Source of the DNA: Biscogniauxia marginata
Lineage: Eukaryota; Ascomycota; Sordariomycetes; Xylariales; Xylariaceae
Reading direction: 5' to 3'
Assembly (NCBI GenBank): GCA_022695795.1
Contig: MU404188.1
Coordinates: forward strand, 33,060 to 97,059
DNA length: 64,000 bases
Positions 32,479 through 43,030 of this stretch are shown piece after piece (the stretch's first letter is position 1; every line of letters begins with the position of its first letter). The notes beneath the pieces are model-generated. The model did not search any database. It saw nothing but the letters and a program-made list of their open reading frames with translations, and had not been told where the DNA came from. Made by a program: the position numbers and the translations under genes.

Positions 32479-34340
32479 ATGGATAACTTTCGCGCATTCA
32501 ATAAGCGTGCCATACCCTCGCCTCACGATCCCCACCCGGCGAAACGCCAGTGCATCGGCCCGTCTGGCTCGGTATTGATGCCAGAACATGCCGTCATGAT
32601 CGAATCGTTTGTGACTTCTATGACAAGGGATCTTAAAGAAGCCGTGAGAAGAGCATACGATGAAGACATGCGTGTGATGGCAAATACGCTGGACGCGGCC
32701 GATGAAAGGGGAGATTGCTCACAGTTCTGTAAAAGAGTGCAGACTATTCTAGACCATGCTATCGACTCGTTAGGCGTCACCCTAAAGAACGATCTTATCC
32801 CGGAGACACCTCGTTACCATGATTGGTATCGAGGTTGGCTTTATCAACGACCCCGGTTGTTGACTTGGACGGCAGAAAGACATAGTTCCCCGGTAGGTGG
32901 TTGATTAGAGCATCTCAAGGCGATCGAGTGTTTAACTAATTCTTCTTCCAGGGTGCCATTTTAGCTTCAATTGAAAACACAAGAGCTCCTGTCGGACCTA
33001 TGACTTCTGATAACCCGACGGTTTCTTGGGGCCTAGATGTCAGAAGCCAACCTAGTCCTCCAAACCACGATGGTCAAGTGCGCAAGTATGCAAAAGCCAT
33101 GCGCAAATCTGTGGGCGAACGTATTATGCGTGATTTTCAAACAGCCGCAGCGGAGGCACGTACCAGGGGCATACGATTCGAAGAGTGCAAGCATAAGGGA
33201 AATCCGCCAGCCGAGGTCGTCAAGGAAAAATTCGATTGTCTCAACCGGCTTGTCGCCGAGTTCGAGGGTGCCTGGGCTGGACACAAGCAGTGTCCAACCT
33301 CTGAAGAGATCAGAGGTTGGTTCAATAAGCGGAAACACCTCGTGGCTTTCCCTCAGATCATCCCCGTTGCCAGTATCGAACTTGATGATGTTGGAGAGAA
33401 GAGCGACGGCGTATCGACGCCTGATGAACCCTTGGCGCAGATCACCGAAGTACTGTAGGTTAGCTTACTCTCCCCTATCAACCCTTATTGCTCATATCCT
33501 CCCTTACTAACACGATGAAAAGTAGGAGTGGCAACGAGAAGAGAATGCGCCGCGCTGCTACTGTAGTGCACTAAGCGCGAAACGCAAGAAGTTCGCGTGT
33601 AGACGTTGCTTATGCAGTACCATGCACGTGTTTCTACTAGTTCCTTTGTTCATTTACATCATTATAATTCCCAACTTTGCCAATTGAACCTGTGGCGTAC
33701 TTTTAGCTGGCATTTGCTACAGAAAGCTAACAGAAGTACATACAGGGGCTTTCCATGCAGCATAGCACAATGTGGCTGTTGGGATACCGAGATCTGTGGT
33801 AATCCCTTCAACAATATTGAGCGAATTTTGGGGCCAGCCGATTTACCTCATCAACTTCATGAATGCTTTATTGCCCGGCTTGGTGAGTGGCCGTATACGG
33901 CTAGACCACAGTCTCAGAAGGTGAATATGAAGTGGATATTCGACAAAATCTACCTTGAGCTCGGGTGTGGACGAGCTCTTAAAGATGATCAAACCTTGTG
34001 GAATTGGGATGAACGGTGGGCAGCCCTAGGGCAGCTGCCCGGGGCCGAGGCTGAGAAGCGTCAGCACATGCAATTTTTAGTCCGTATGGCTATTCAGCGA
34101 GAGTTTCCAGGCAGGAAGTATTATTTCTCATTCTGCGTCGATCAATACAGAGATCAGCTCGGGGGGTGGGTTAAGGAAGACGATGTGCGGCATTGCGCTT
34201 CATGCCTGGCATGTAGAATAAAGGATGCCTGGCACTGTGAGAAATGCAATACTTGGTTAGATGGTAGAGCAGTCCCTTGCTTTAGATGCGGCGGTGTTTC
34301 GAAAGAATTTCACTCATTGAACAAGCCCCCTCGCAGGTAA
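32479..34340 (+). CDS. Multi-exon cysteine-rich, probably zinc-binding protein, unknown function
   Basis: Proposed exons: 32479..32892, 32952..33449, 33526..about 33616, about 33727..34340 (roughly 540 aa). Intron 1 (GTAGGT...CCAG) is firm. Intron 2 has a TACTAAC branch site and AG at 33525. If the weaker donor GTACTG (33450) is used, the frame enters a Cys-rich segment (RCYCSALSAKRKKFACRRC). With the stronger donor at 33456 the protein would end soon after, and the 3' part would be a separate unit. The 3' exon contains CSIAQCGCW and a terminal block HCASCLACRIKDAWHCEKC followed by CFRCGG, that is CX2CX2CX7CX2C...CX2C, as in zinc ribbons. The N-terminal half has an ANKR/PAKRQC basic patch and helices, without known motifs. 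No signal peptide; a nuclear role is possible. The frame is intact although neighbours are decayed. Confidence 0.5.
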
Positions 34341-34991
34341 TGAACAGCGAACGTAGGTAAAACTCGAAATTGAGGGTTCCCCCCCGATAACTTTGGATGG
34401 ATGGGTAAACGTAATAGTAGGCATATAGACTGATTTCACTCAACGTATCTGGAAATATAGGCAGTAAAAAGGTTCTCACTACTGAAAGTGCCAGAGTTGT
34501 GCATGCGAGATTCCTCAAGTGGTAAGAGGTTGTTGGATGGATGGATTTATACCGGTGATAGGATGCAGTATCTCCCATTCTATACCATGGATAACCAAGG
34601 TAGCCGATGCACACGCCCTGTTCATCAGTAATGGTCATTACGGCATTTCCCAGGTTCGAACTCAGCAACATATCACTACTCACCATCACTATAGAGATTG
34701 TCTGATATATTTGTTGTAGATGGATTAGGGTTCCTTTGGTTTAGAGACCTAGAGAATTCCTTTAAGTCACCTCTTAAGCCGTTGTCATAGAGCCTCCCTA
34801 GAGGTAATAAGGGAGGCAAGAAGGGAATGAGGGAATAAGGGATAAGAAACAACCCCCTAGTTATCTCGAGTTGATTTTAAAGCTAACGCTAATTACGATT
34901 TTGATATTTAGTGCTTTTGGTGACATCGAAGTGAATATAAGCTTTTAATTCAATAAATGCGAATGCTTATAATAACAACTAAAGTGATTAT

Positions 34992-35130
34992 TGTCACGGC
35001 GTGCCCGGCCAACCACAACACTGCCCCACCGCTCCCAAAAGGGTAACAGAATATCAAGTCCGCCGACTTGACACCCTAGGTTGGACTATATGCCATGCGA
35101 CGGTCCCCAATAAATAGACAAGTAACTTTA
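34992..35130 (+). repeat. Possible LTR remnant
   Basis: Begins TGTCACGGCGTGCCCGG, like the 5' TG end of many fungal LTRs, in a locally GC-rich patch. It contains ACTATATG and an AATAAA (35109-35114), the kind of signals found in an LTR. I could not find the matching CA end or a target duplication, so the border is unknown. Confidence 0.25.
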
Positions 35131-36329
35131 ACTACCTAGATAAGGTGGTGTTTGTGCTAATGCATGAGAATCAAGGTGCATTTAAGCTTTTCGTACTGAG
35201 AAGGCGCTGTAATTTAGCGCCCAACTACTTAAGCTGTGGACGGCACACTATATTTTAGTAGACACCTCCTTATACATATCGTCAAAACAGCATCGCCGTC
35301 TTCAATACATATGATACAATAAGATATGGGCTTGTGTAAAAAGGTTTTTTTTAAATTGCTCTGGAGCAAACCAACATGGAGAATATAATAAGCACTAACC
35401 TGTTTCGTTATGTGTTATGCTATTCTAGGAATTTACTAACGTCAGGTATATATTAAGCCTAAGGTACCCACGTATAAATATATTGCACATCACATGAAGA
35501 AAATTAATTTTAGACAGTACTTAATATACGCTTTATTTTACTAAATTGAAGTCTTATTTCTTTTGGGTATAACTTCATATTTAATAGGAAGTCCGAATCC
35601 TCGAAATAAAGACTTCCTCGGAAGTGTTCGGTTAGGCGATGATAAAGTAGGTATAACTTGACCATACAAGATATTCTAGCTAGGGTGCCGTGGGTTTACC
35701 GTTAGGGACTTTTGTGTTAATTAGGGGTCGGCTATCGATCCTTCGATGAGGCTGAATATCAGCTGACTGATGGCATTCCAACCGCTTGTCTGGTCGAAAT
35801 GTATCTACCCCCAAATGCGCTTTGCATCAGATATGGCATTCAACATAGTTATGACTGATAAGAATTTATCATGTCTTCCCTGCGCATGTATGTAGATAGC
35901 CGCGCTGGTAAGCCATAATTCTTCCTCGACTCGGAGCTGAGCTCAGCACGTATGCCGTAAAATATATCATTAAAAATAGGAATTAAGCTGACAGATCAGG
36001 TGGTCTTGGAATACACGCACTGTAGCTTAGGTACGATATGCTTACATGGTCTCCGCGGCAACGATATTACAGGTTCACCAGTATCTGTTACTCTGTTTTA
36101 GGAGCCCAGGCTACTATCATGGCTGACGGCAGTGAGAATGAAGGATACGAAGGTGCTTAGGGGACAGAGAGGTCGTTTTGGTGTAAAGCAACCACCCGGA
36201 CATGTATCTCTAGTTCTAATTCTTTCGTAGCAGAAAAGTTACCACCTGATCACTCCCCCTAAAGGGAGGTTCGCATCATGACGCTCTGTGCCTTAATGTG
36301 TATAGTGGCTCAACTGCTCCGCTTGATCA

Positions 36330-36560
36330 GCATTACCAGCTATACAGATGCTATGACATTCTCTAAGTATCCGGAATCGTCATCTAGCAACACAACTCCT
36401 AGGAACCCTTGTTCATCATCCAAATTATGTCACTCGGTAAATATTTCGAAGTCATCAACCATGTCGTCATGGGATAGGGAGGGAGTTCGCAGGGCTTTAG
36501 TGGCACCATGGCAAAGCTCCTCTATCTTATTTGAGACGTCCGCTAGAGACTATAAGAAGA
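36330..36560 (-). pseudogene. Short coding relic, unknown family
   Basis: On the minus strand the sequence reads SLADVSNKIEELCHGATKAL, then DDMVDDFEIFTE, a TGA, then HNLDDEQGFLGVVLLDDDSG and YLENVIASV before a TAG. The acidic, well-mixed composition is far more protein-like than the plus-strand frame over the same bases. It is too short to assign and broken by stops. Confidence 0.2.
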
Positions 36561-36718
36561 AGAGAGTATTATCTGTTTTCGTTGGCTTTTAACACATCTC
36601 ATCATAGATATATAACCTTGTTTAGCTACCAGCCTCGATTCTATTCAGGTTTCTACGAAAGAAATAGATATTCTCCTTACTACTTCCTTGTTATTCGCAA
36701 CCAATAAATATTGGAATC

Positions 36719-37516
36719 ATGATCTTCAACCTCGCTACACATGTCTCATGGTTTCTATTGGCTAGCACCGCCTTGGCCTCCCCTACGAACCTAGTGAGAC
36801 GTGATGATAAAGTCATCATTGTTCATAGAACCTGTAGTGAAGTATGTGAGACACTCAAAATCTTTTAACTCTACCTCGATTCTCTAGTTCCTCAGGACTA
36901 ACTCACGTACAAACAGCGAAGCCAAAGCACTTTAAGTAAAAGTCCAAAGGAGTGACACATTTGATAATCCGAACACTCAGCATCAGCTCGGCTACGGCCT
37001 TTACACGAGTCCCGCTCCCGGAGAGTATATGGGTGATAAGTCCGGCAACTGGTGCGTAACTATTAGTTTAGGGGGGGGTTCCCCTTTTAAATCACAACCT
37101 GTGTGCTAAGACCCGCTGACGCAAAATATAGGATCTGCGTTATATATATGGAAGAAGACTTCTTCAAAGATATCCCCAAGGCCTGGATACCTGAAAAATA
37201 CAAGGGCCAGGTTTTATGGGAGAGACCCGAAGACACAATCCTGGACTACGTCGCGCACGGTTCGGGCGTGGGAGGCGATGAAGCTCCCTCCGCGCTGCGC
37301 ATTTCTATATTCCCTCACGACGGGAAAGAGGATCTCCAGTTGCTAATCCCGACCGACCTGGCGAACGCCCACGATGGCGAGATCACTGCCAAGTGTGCCG
37401 CTACAAAGGAGGGCCTGCCGATTCAGAAGACTGTGAACTACGACGACTGGGATGATGTTAAGGGACATAAGACGGATCCAGGGAATTCGGATTCGGATTC
37501 AGAAAAAGACGATTGA
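36719..37516 (+). pseudogene. Secreted protein with ADP-ribosyltransferase-like motif order, one in-frame stop
   Basis: Three exons fit in frame: 36719..36841, 36888..37051, 37132..37516 (224 codons with stop). Exon 1 gives a signal peptide (MIFNLATHVSWFLLASTALA) and a dibasic RR processing site near residue 28, then a short 'VHRTCSE' strand. Exon 2 has LGYGLYTSPAPGEY, exon 3 a mixed alpha/beta part and a very acidic Asp/Ser tail. A strand with His-Arg followed by 'LGxGxYTSP' is the motif order of secreted ADP-ribosyltransferase folds, but I see no certain catalytic Glu, so the family call is tentative. Intron 2 (GTGCGT...ATAG) is firm. The only break is TAA at 36933-36935 in exon 2, which could be CAA changed to TAA, a base error, or avoided by unrecognised splicing. 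A small or effector-like role is inferred from secretion only. Confidence 0.5.
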
Positions 37517-37847
37517 GATTGATCTACTCGGAGTTATATGGGCCATTTGTTTCTTAGGTTATCCGATATCCCGTGTAAACTCCCTTTCTCGCTTGTCCTA
37601 GACCACTAGGCCTCGGACAAACAAACTCCTATCCTCGCCCTTTCACTAGAGAATGTCTTGTACATTAGAGAAGAAGCACACATAACGCTCGTTCAGTTTG
37701 ACATTATTATGTATTATTAGCTTTATCCTATATCCTAAGTCTATTCGAAGTGTTTCGTGACCATGGTGACCATTATCATTTCACCCCTAGTAACTCTTCC
37801 CATAACCGTGTCGCCACGTGAAAAACTTGCTCCTCGAGTAAGCTTCC
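37517..37847. other. Convergent 3' intergenic region
   Basis: 331 bp between the 3' ends of the secreted-protein gene and MutY. It should contain both terminators; no other feature seen. Confidence 0.6.
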
Positions 37848-39833
37848 TTAGTAGCTATTTGCCTCCTTTACCAGGGCCCAACACTTGCGCATGCCCGTGC
37901 CCATCGATTCCTCATCGACGGCATCGCTCCAGCGACTCTGCGCTCCTGAAGCGCCGTCCGACGTGCTGTCATCTAGATGCCCCTGGCCTTCCAGTTCAAA
38001 CAGATGGACATGCATCGTCAATCTCAGATGCGAGAACAACCACGGCACGCTCCCCAGCTCGCCGACGTGCCGCAACCCCTGCTGCGACGACTTCGAGGAT
38101 TTCCCTCTAGGCCTCAGGTCCGCACGTACTAAGCCCGATACGTAGCCCTGCGCGTCCCGCTTGCGCGCCTTCGCCGTGTTTTCGTAGCCATCAGGCAGGG
38201 TGTAGCTGGGGAACTCCCACAGACCAGCGAGTAGCCCCTTCGCCGGGCGTCGGTGAATCAGGTACCTCCCGTCACCGGAGCGACGGACGGCGCAGACGAG
38301 AGTTTCTTCCTCCCGCACGGCTTTCTTGGCTACTTTGACGGGGAATTTTCGCGCGTGGTTTGTAATTATGTCTATTGCTGCGGGGGAAAGTGTACGAGAT
38401 AGTGACTTGGAACCGGAGCCATTAGTATCTTTCGATCGGTTGGACTGCGTAAAAAACGCTTGTAGAGTGGCCTGGTTTCGGGGCCGGGATTTATTCTTCG
38501 TGTCCTTAGTGTTGATAGCGGGGGACTTGACGTCTTCATCGCCCTCCCCGTCTTGCGAAAATTCCTCGAAGGGCTTGCAGAAGTTGCAGCAATCTTCAAT
38601 ATCATCCATACTAAAGGAATCGCTCTTAGTATGTATAGCCTCCTTTGGTGCTAGCCCCCTTTTTACAGCAATTTGAAGGCCCTCGGAGTAAGCACGACAA
38701 CTCGAGCTGATAGGGCAGGCTATGCAGTTCGGCTTTGGCGTACATACCGTACTACCAAGCTCCATGAGTGCCTGGCCCCATCGCCCTGGTCTGTCATTGC
38801 CCTGGCCCTCCGGACCATTAACGACTTCGTCATCTTCTAGATCGCTTGCGACAGCCTTTACCAGGCCATCAGCCGCAGCCCACAACATGTCAATCACGGA
38901 TTTATCCGCCTTGACATCCCCAAAAACGCCCAGCTGCCGACTGAGAACGCGGAGAACATTTCCGTCAACCATCGGTGCTGCCCGGCCGAAAACAATAGCC
39001 GAGATAGCGCCGGCCGTATACCGGCCTACGCCCGGGACCTTGGCGACAAGCTCATCCACACCAGATGGCAGCAAACCGTTCATATTGGGATCCTCACACA
39101 CCAGCCTCGCAGCTTGGTGGATCCGCGTTGCACGGCTGTAGTAGCCCAGGCCGCGCCAGGCAGCGAGGACTTCGTCAGGCTCGGCGGCAGCAAGATCCTG
39201 GACCGTCGGCCATTTGCTCATCCACCGGTTCCAGTAGTCGATGACCACGGCCACGCGCGTCTGCTGTAGCATGATCTCGCTGATCCAGACCTCGTAGGCG
39301 CGACACTCAAGCCGTCGGCGCAGCTCTGTCGCAGCGAGTTCAGGAGCGGCACGTGGATCTATCCAGGCTTTTCGCCAGGGCATAGAGCGCGCCGAACTTA
39401 CGCTGTCAAACCAGCTCAGGAGCGAGGCGCGACATTGGCGATTGTCTAGAAGTAGGGGTCGGTGGTAGTCCGCATTGTGGGTACGACTAGGGGGGCTACA
39501 TGACGCCGTCTTGTCTGGGACTGCAGAGCTCCTGCTAAAGAGACGTTCGTAGAGTTGCGTATCGCCCTTGCGATTGCCGTTCCGGGCCGAGGAAACTACC
39601 TTGCGTTTCTTGCGGGTTGGCACGGCATCTGGTGTAGTAGTAAAGTCCTCATCATCATTATCTGACGCGTCACTTGGTCGCGCGCTCTTAATAGATCTCT
39701 TTTTTGTCTTAGTGTTCTTTGGCAAGGTAGGTATGTTGACACTGTTGTCCACGGGAAATAATTCCTCGGTCGCGGATGTATCGTTCGACTCCTGATAGTC
39801 CAGCTGTCGAATATTTCGTGATGAACGCCTCAT
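37848..39833 (-). CDS. Adenine DNA glycosylase MutY/MUTYH
   Basis: Single-exon protein of 661 aa. It removes adenine mispaired with 8-oxoguanine in base-excision repair, in nucleus and/or mitochondria. The N-terminal 130 residues are basic and disordered (KKRSIK, RKKRKVV patches). The glycosylase domain has the catalytic Glu186 in SEIMLQQTRV, the helix-hairpin-helix VPGVGRYTAGAI (266-277) and the catalytic Asp290 in MVDGNV. The Fe-S cluster Cys are 364, 370, 373 and 379; the first spacing is CX5C where the family usual is CX6C. The C-terminal NUDIX-like 8-oxoG recognition domain (about 515-650) shows LIHRRPAKGLLAGLWEFPSY. The domain layout is otherwise complete. It is a lone housekeeping gene inside the relic-rich segment. 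Confidence 0.95.
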   Translation of the reverse strand: MRRSSRNIRQLDYQESNDTSATEELFPVDNSVNIPTLPKNTKTKKRSIKSARPSDASDNDDEDFTTTPDAVPTRKKRKVVSSARNGNRKGDTQLYERLFSRSSAVPDKTASCSPPSRTHNADYHRPLLLDNRQCRASLLSWFDSVSSARSMPWRKAWIDPRAAPELAATELRRRLECRAYEVWISEIMLQQTRVAVVIDYWNRWMSKWPTVQDLAAAEPDEVLAAWRGLGYYSRATRIHQAARLVCEDPNMNGLLPSGVDELVAKVPGVGRYTAGAISAIVFGRAAPMVDGNVLRVLSRQLGVFGDVKADKSVIDMLWAAADGLVKAVASDLEDDEVVNGPEGQGNDRPGRWGQALMELGSTVCTPKPNCIACPISSSCRAYSEGLQIAVKRGLAPKEAIHTKSDSFSMDDIEDCCNFCKPFEEFSQDGEGDEDVKSPAINTKDTKNKSRPRNQATLQAFFTQSNRSKDTNGSGSKSLSRTLSPAAIDIITNHARKFPVKVAKKAVREEETLVCAVRRSGDGRYLIHRRPAKGLLAGLWEFPSYTLPDGYENTAKARKRDAQGYVSGLVRADLRPRGKSSKSSQQGLRHVGELGSVPWLFSHLRLTMHVHLFELEGQGHLDDSTSDGASGAQSRWSDAVDEESMGTGMRKCWALVKEANSY

Positions 39834-42608
39834 AATGACGGTAGAAAATAATATCGGTTAAAGAGCTCTTTTCGTGACGCGTCGGGAATGTAGAGGCGTG
39901 ATCACGTGCTCTACTTTGGTTCCACAGTACATTTTGGTTTGTCCGTAGGTAAGCACAGGTACAATATACATGTACCTAGTTGAGGAGTCTTTGTTACATA
40001 CCTACTGTGGAACCGCCGCATTATAAGCTCTTGCAACTGTATATAACTACAACATTGACGCTATTTAAGCCCGAAATGAACAACTAATTGAACCAGATAT
40101 ATTCTCTCCTCTTACGATTTTTCTAAGCATGAAAACAGAAGCTTGCAGCAACACTCGGGCCACATTTGGCAAATACGCCAGAGATATTCCTCTCATCTTT
40201 GTCGTGACTTCGTCTCAAAACTGACCTAGACAAAGCAATATTCGACGAGCGCCTACCCACGACAAAGGACTCAGTTAAACAGAAAGCACTCTGACTATAA
40301 ATCAGGGCACCGCTCTCGCTCAATACCACATTCTTGTCTCCTTACATGCCTCTGAAGCTATCTGGGAGAGGCATCGTACCCGATGCTTCCGGTTCCCGGC
40401 ATGCTGTAGAGTGAGAGTGCGTCGGGTACGTATGGTACCCCTTACGGGGTCGTTGCGGATATTGTCCCGGCAGCGGAGCACGGGTCCTCTATGGAGATAT
40501 TGATCTCATTGTATGTTTGACATATTAATGTACGTATTTCCGTGACTCAGTGATCGGTACGTAGTCAGCACAACAACAGCTCCAACGCTTGATCCAGTAG
40601 TCAGAGGTATTTGAACTGAGAAACTTGGGTAGAGGTGGAATGTCTAGTTTCTGGTGATCATTGCCGGAGCGCATTTTGTTGTCTTATTGTTATTCCCTTT
40701 CCGATCCTCAAGGGGGGATTCGTCAGGTATCGTAGCAAACCTGTCGGTAGTATCTACTGGAGCGTCTCTCTATACTGATATAAAAGGGGTGCGATAGTAA
40801 TCAGTAGGGAAGAAGTACAAACAGACAAGCCAGTACCTTAGAATGGAAGGACTTCTCAACGAGGCGATGACGTCTCCGAATTCCCCACGGAAGCTAATCG
40901 GTTGAGAGGAGCTTATGTCTTAACGATGATTAGTGCGGTCGGTACAGTCGGATACGGAGTGTTCCTGATGACAAAAGCCGCAAGGCTCCTCTGAACCCCT
41001 TAATGTTGTTACATTTCTTTACACATAGTCTGATGAGAAAACTCTTCACATCTCATACTCATTATGCAGTTTCTAACTGGACTCACGAGCTATAGAATAT
41101 ACACATTAAGTCCCTCAGCCGTTGACCAATGAAATCGATTTTGTCCATTCCCCATCGTAATATTTCGCGGATGTGCGGGATCCCATTGAAAGCCTTGAAT
41201 CCTAGTAATAGGTCGGCGACTTCAAAGGTGCCTATGGCCTAGTACCCTGTCTGACAGATGGTACTAGTATAGCTGCTCTTAGCCATATTGTGAACACATC
41301 GGAGTCAAGCTGCACCTCATCGGTTTACGCGATACTATGAATCGTTGTATCATCAAACCTCCTGGTTGTTTATAACCCGAAGACTCATCTGGCGGAAAGT
41401 CGATCAACCAAATACTCATAGACTTGCCGGTGGCAAAGGGAGGTGAGAAAATACCGATATCTTGGTTGATCTTGTATATTCAGCAATGTTCCTAGATCTA
41501 GCAATTTCACATGAAAGAGCATTCCATCAGAGTGACGGTATCTTAGCTCGTGATAATGTAATAAGTCTGGTGGTAGTATCGCTTTCTTACATTGATACCG
41601 AGTCGGGGTTCATCATTGCCTGCGCCTTAACGTGCCTACGCATAAGCCTCAGCTACTGCTCAAAATGCCGAAAGTGTCTGACCTCCCTTGAAGGTGTTAA
41701 CCAATACTAAACTAGTGTTATGTTTTTAGAAGGCTGTGGTTTTGCGGCGCATTCGGCTATTGTACTACTGCACTTGAGGTAAGAAACCTCCCGCTGCTTT
41801 TAACTCAATGAGTGAGGCATAAGCCCTCTCAAGTTCATTGGCCTAACACTGCTTCGGAATGAAAAATCTTTATGGTGAGCCTAATCCTACAACCTGGAGA
41901 CGACCTCTCGTCGTCGAATATAGATGGTCTTGCCGATCAAAAAGGATTGAAGCACACCATCTCGTTGTCGATAAGTGCTTACCTGTCGTCGTCACGCGAG
42001 GCTCAATAGGTTACTAAAGATACATTTGTAACGATACATTTGTAGCACCAGGGAAGTGTTATTAGATCGGTACTATCAATGGATTGTAATATGAGTATAG
42101 AGCAAAGGAGAAATTTCTCCCCTGCAAGCAAAAGATAAATAAAAAGGGGGAAACAAAGAGGTGTTAAAACGCACTGCAGTAATTCTAGAGAGCTGAGACC
42201 GACTGCTGACTAGAAGGGATTGCTATTAAGTAGCAGCACTTTGTTTAGGAGCCGGCTCTCTGTTGGACTCATACATGACACTAAATAAAAAAAAGCACCA
42301 AGGTTATACAAAGGTTGAGTCTCTGTGTTGCACATTGTATTACAACATTCGGGGAAACCATTGCAATGCAGTAAGACTAGCCACCGGTCACTATTAAGCT
42401 AGGTAACACAAACACACACGTGACAGAATGTCAGTGAAATAGTATAGATCGAATGTTAGGTTTGAAGGTTGCATCGAAACCTCGGGCTTGTGAGAATGAT
42501 ATTGGGGGCAGAGAAAAGTCCTGAAAATCTTCAGAGAGCATCGGGATTCTCGGGATTAGCTACTGGCGACGAGAAGCCGATAGGTAGCAAGAGAGGGGAC
42601 CGAAGAGT
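39834..42608. other. Long spacer upstream of MutY and the knottin gene
   Basis: 2.8 kb with no supported gene. It has the MutY promoter at the left, a cluster of hairpins at 40346-40449, a 10-bp inverted repeat (41402-41411 / 41462-41471), and a 12-bp direct repeat (42019-42030 / 42033-42044). A frame at 41462-41710 is not accepted as coding. Confidence 0.5.
40346..40449. repeat. Cluster of three consecutive hairpins
   Basis: Stem 1: ATGCCTCT (40346-40353) with AGAGGCAT (40367-40374). Stem 2: CGTACCCGATGC (from 40375) with GCGTCGGGTACG (to 40430), 11 of 12 paired. Stem 3: ACCCC with GGGGT (40436-40449). They follow one another with almost no gap. Confidence 0.5.
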
Positions 42609-42616
42609 TATATAAG
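42609..42616 (+). promoter_or_regulatory. Candidate TATA box of the knottin-like gene
   Basis: TATATAAG about 145 bp before the ATG, followed by a CA-rich leader (42690-42760) typical of strongly expressed fungal genes. Confidence 0.45.
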
Positions 42617-42760
42617 GCAGCTTTCGAACAGATGAGATTCAACTCCTTTTCTGTATTCCATAACACACCAGTTCAAATCACTCGAGTCTTCTTCCGCCTC
42701 CTATCAGATGAACTTACACTCAACTGTACCATCCCACTATCACACAAAAACACAATCAAA

Positions 42761-43030
42761 ATGCGCTTTATCATCGTCGTCGGAGCCACACTCCTCTCTA
42801 TGGTTGCCGCCCTGCCTCCCCAGGGAAAGTCGATGCCTCTCCTCCAGCCGAGGTGTCTCGCGAGCGGAGGTATGTTTGTCTTTTCTTTCCTGCTCCTACA
42901 AGTTTAGAGAACTAAGACTAACATGTGAATACTTTCTAATAATCTAGCCGACTGTACATCCGACCCCAACAACTGCTGCAGTGGCCTCTGCTCCGAGAAC
43001 CACGGGTGCGGCTGCTACACGTGCAATTAA
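42761..43030 (+). CDS. Knottin-like small secreted cysteine-rich protein
   Basis: Two exons, join(42761..42869, 42948..43030), 63 aa; the 78-bp intron has donor GTATGT, branch CTAAC and acceptor CTAG. Residues 1-18 are a signal peptide (MRFIIVVGATLLSMVAA). The mature part is short and carries eight Cys. The first five follow CX6CX6CCX3C, which is the inhibitor-cystine-knot signature; a further CXC and one Cys lie near the end of the chain (CGCYTC). This arrangement gives a compact disulfide-locked peptide. The frame is intact. The TATA box and the CA-rich leader suggest regulated, possibly high expression. Knottins in fungi include inhibitors, antimicrobial peptides and effectors; the activity here is unknown. 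Confidence 0.75.

Larger units (their letters stand above)
34341..36718. other. AT-rich spacer with retroelement-like and coding relics
   Basis: Mostly AT-rich DNA. A GC-richer patch near 34990-35130 looks like the start of an LTR, and a minus-strand coding relic lies at about 36330-36560; both are listed separately. The remainder shows nothing I can name. Confidence 0.45.

Noticed and set aside
34651..34662. GGTTCGAACTC resembling a tRNA B box
   Set aside because: No A box or acceptor/anticodon stems at proper distance; other GGTTCG hits in the window failed likewise.
41462..41710. 82-codon frame between MutY and the knottin gene
   Set aside because: Hydrophobic but without start context, family or splice support; treated as noncoding.
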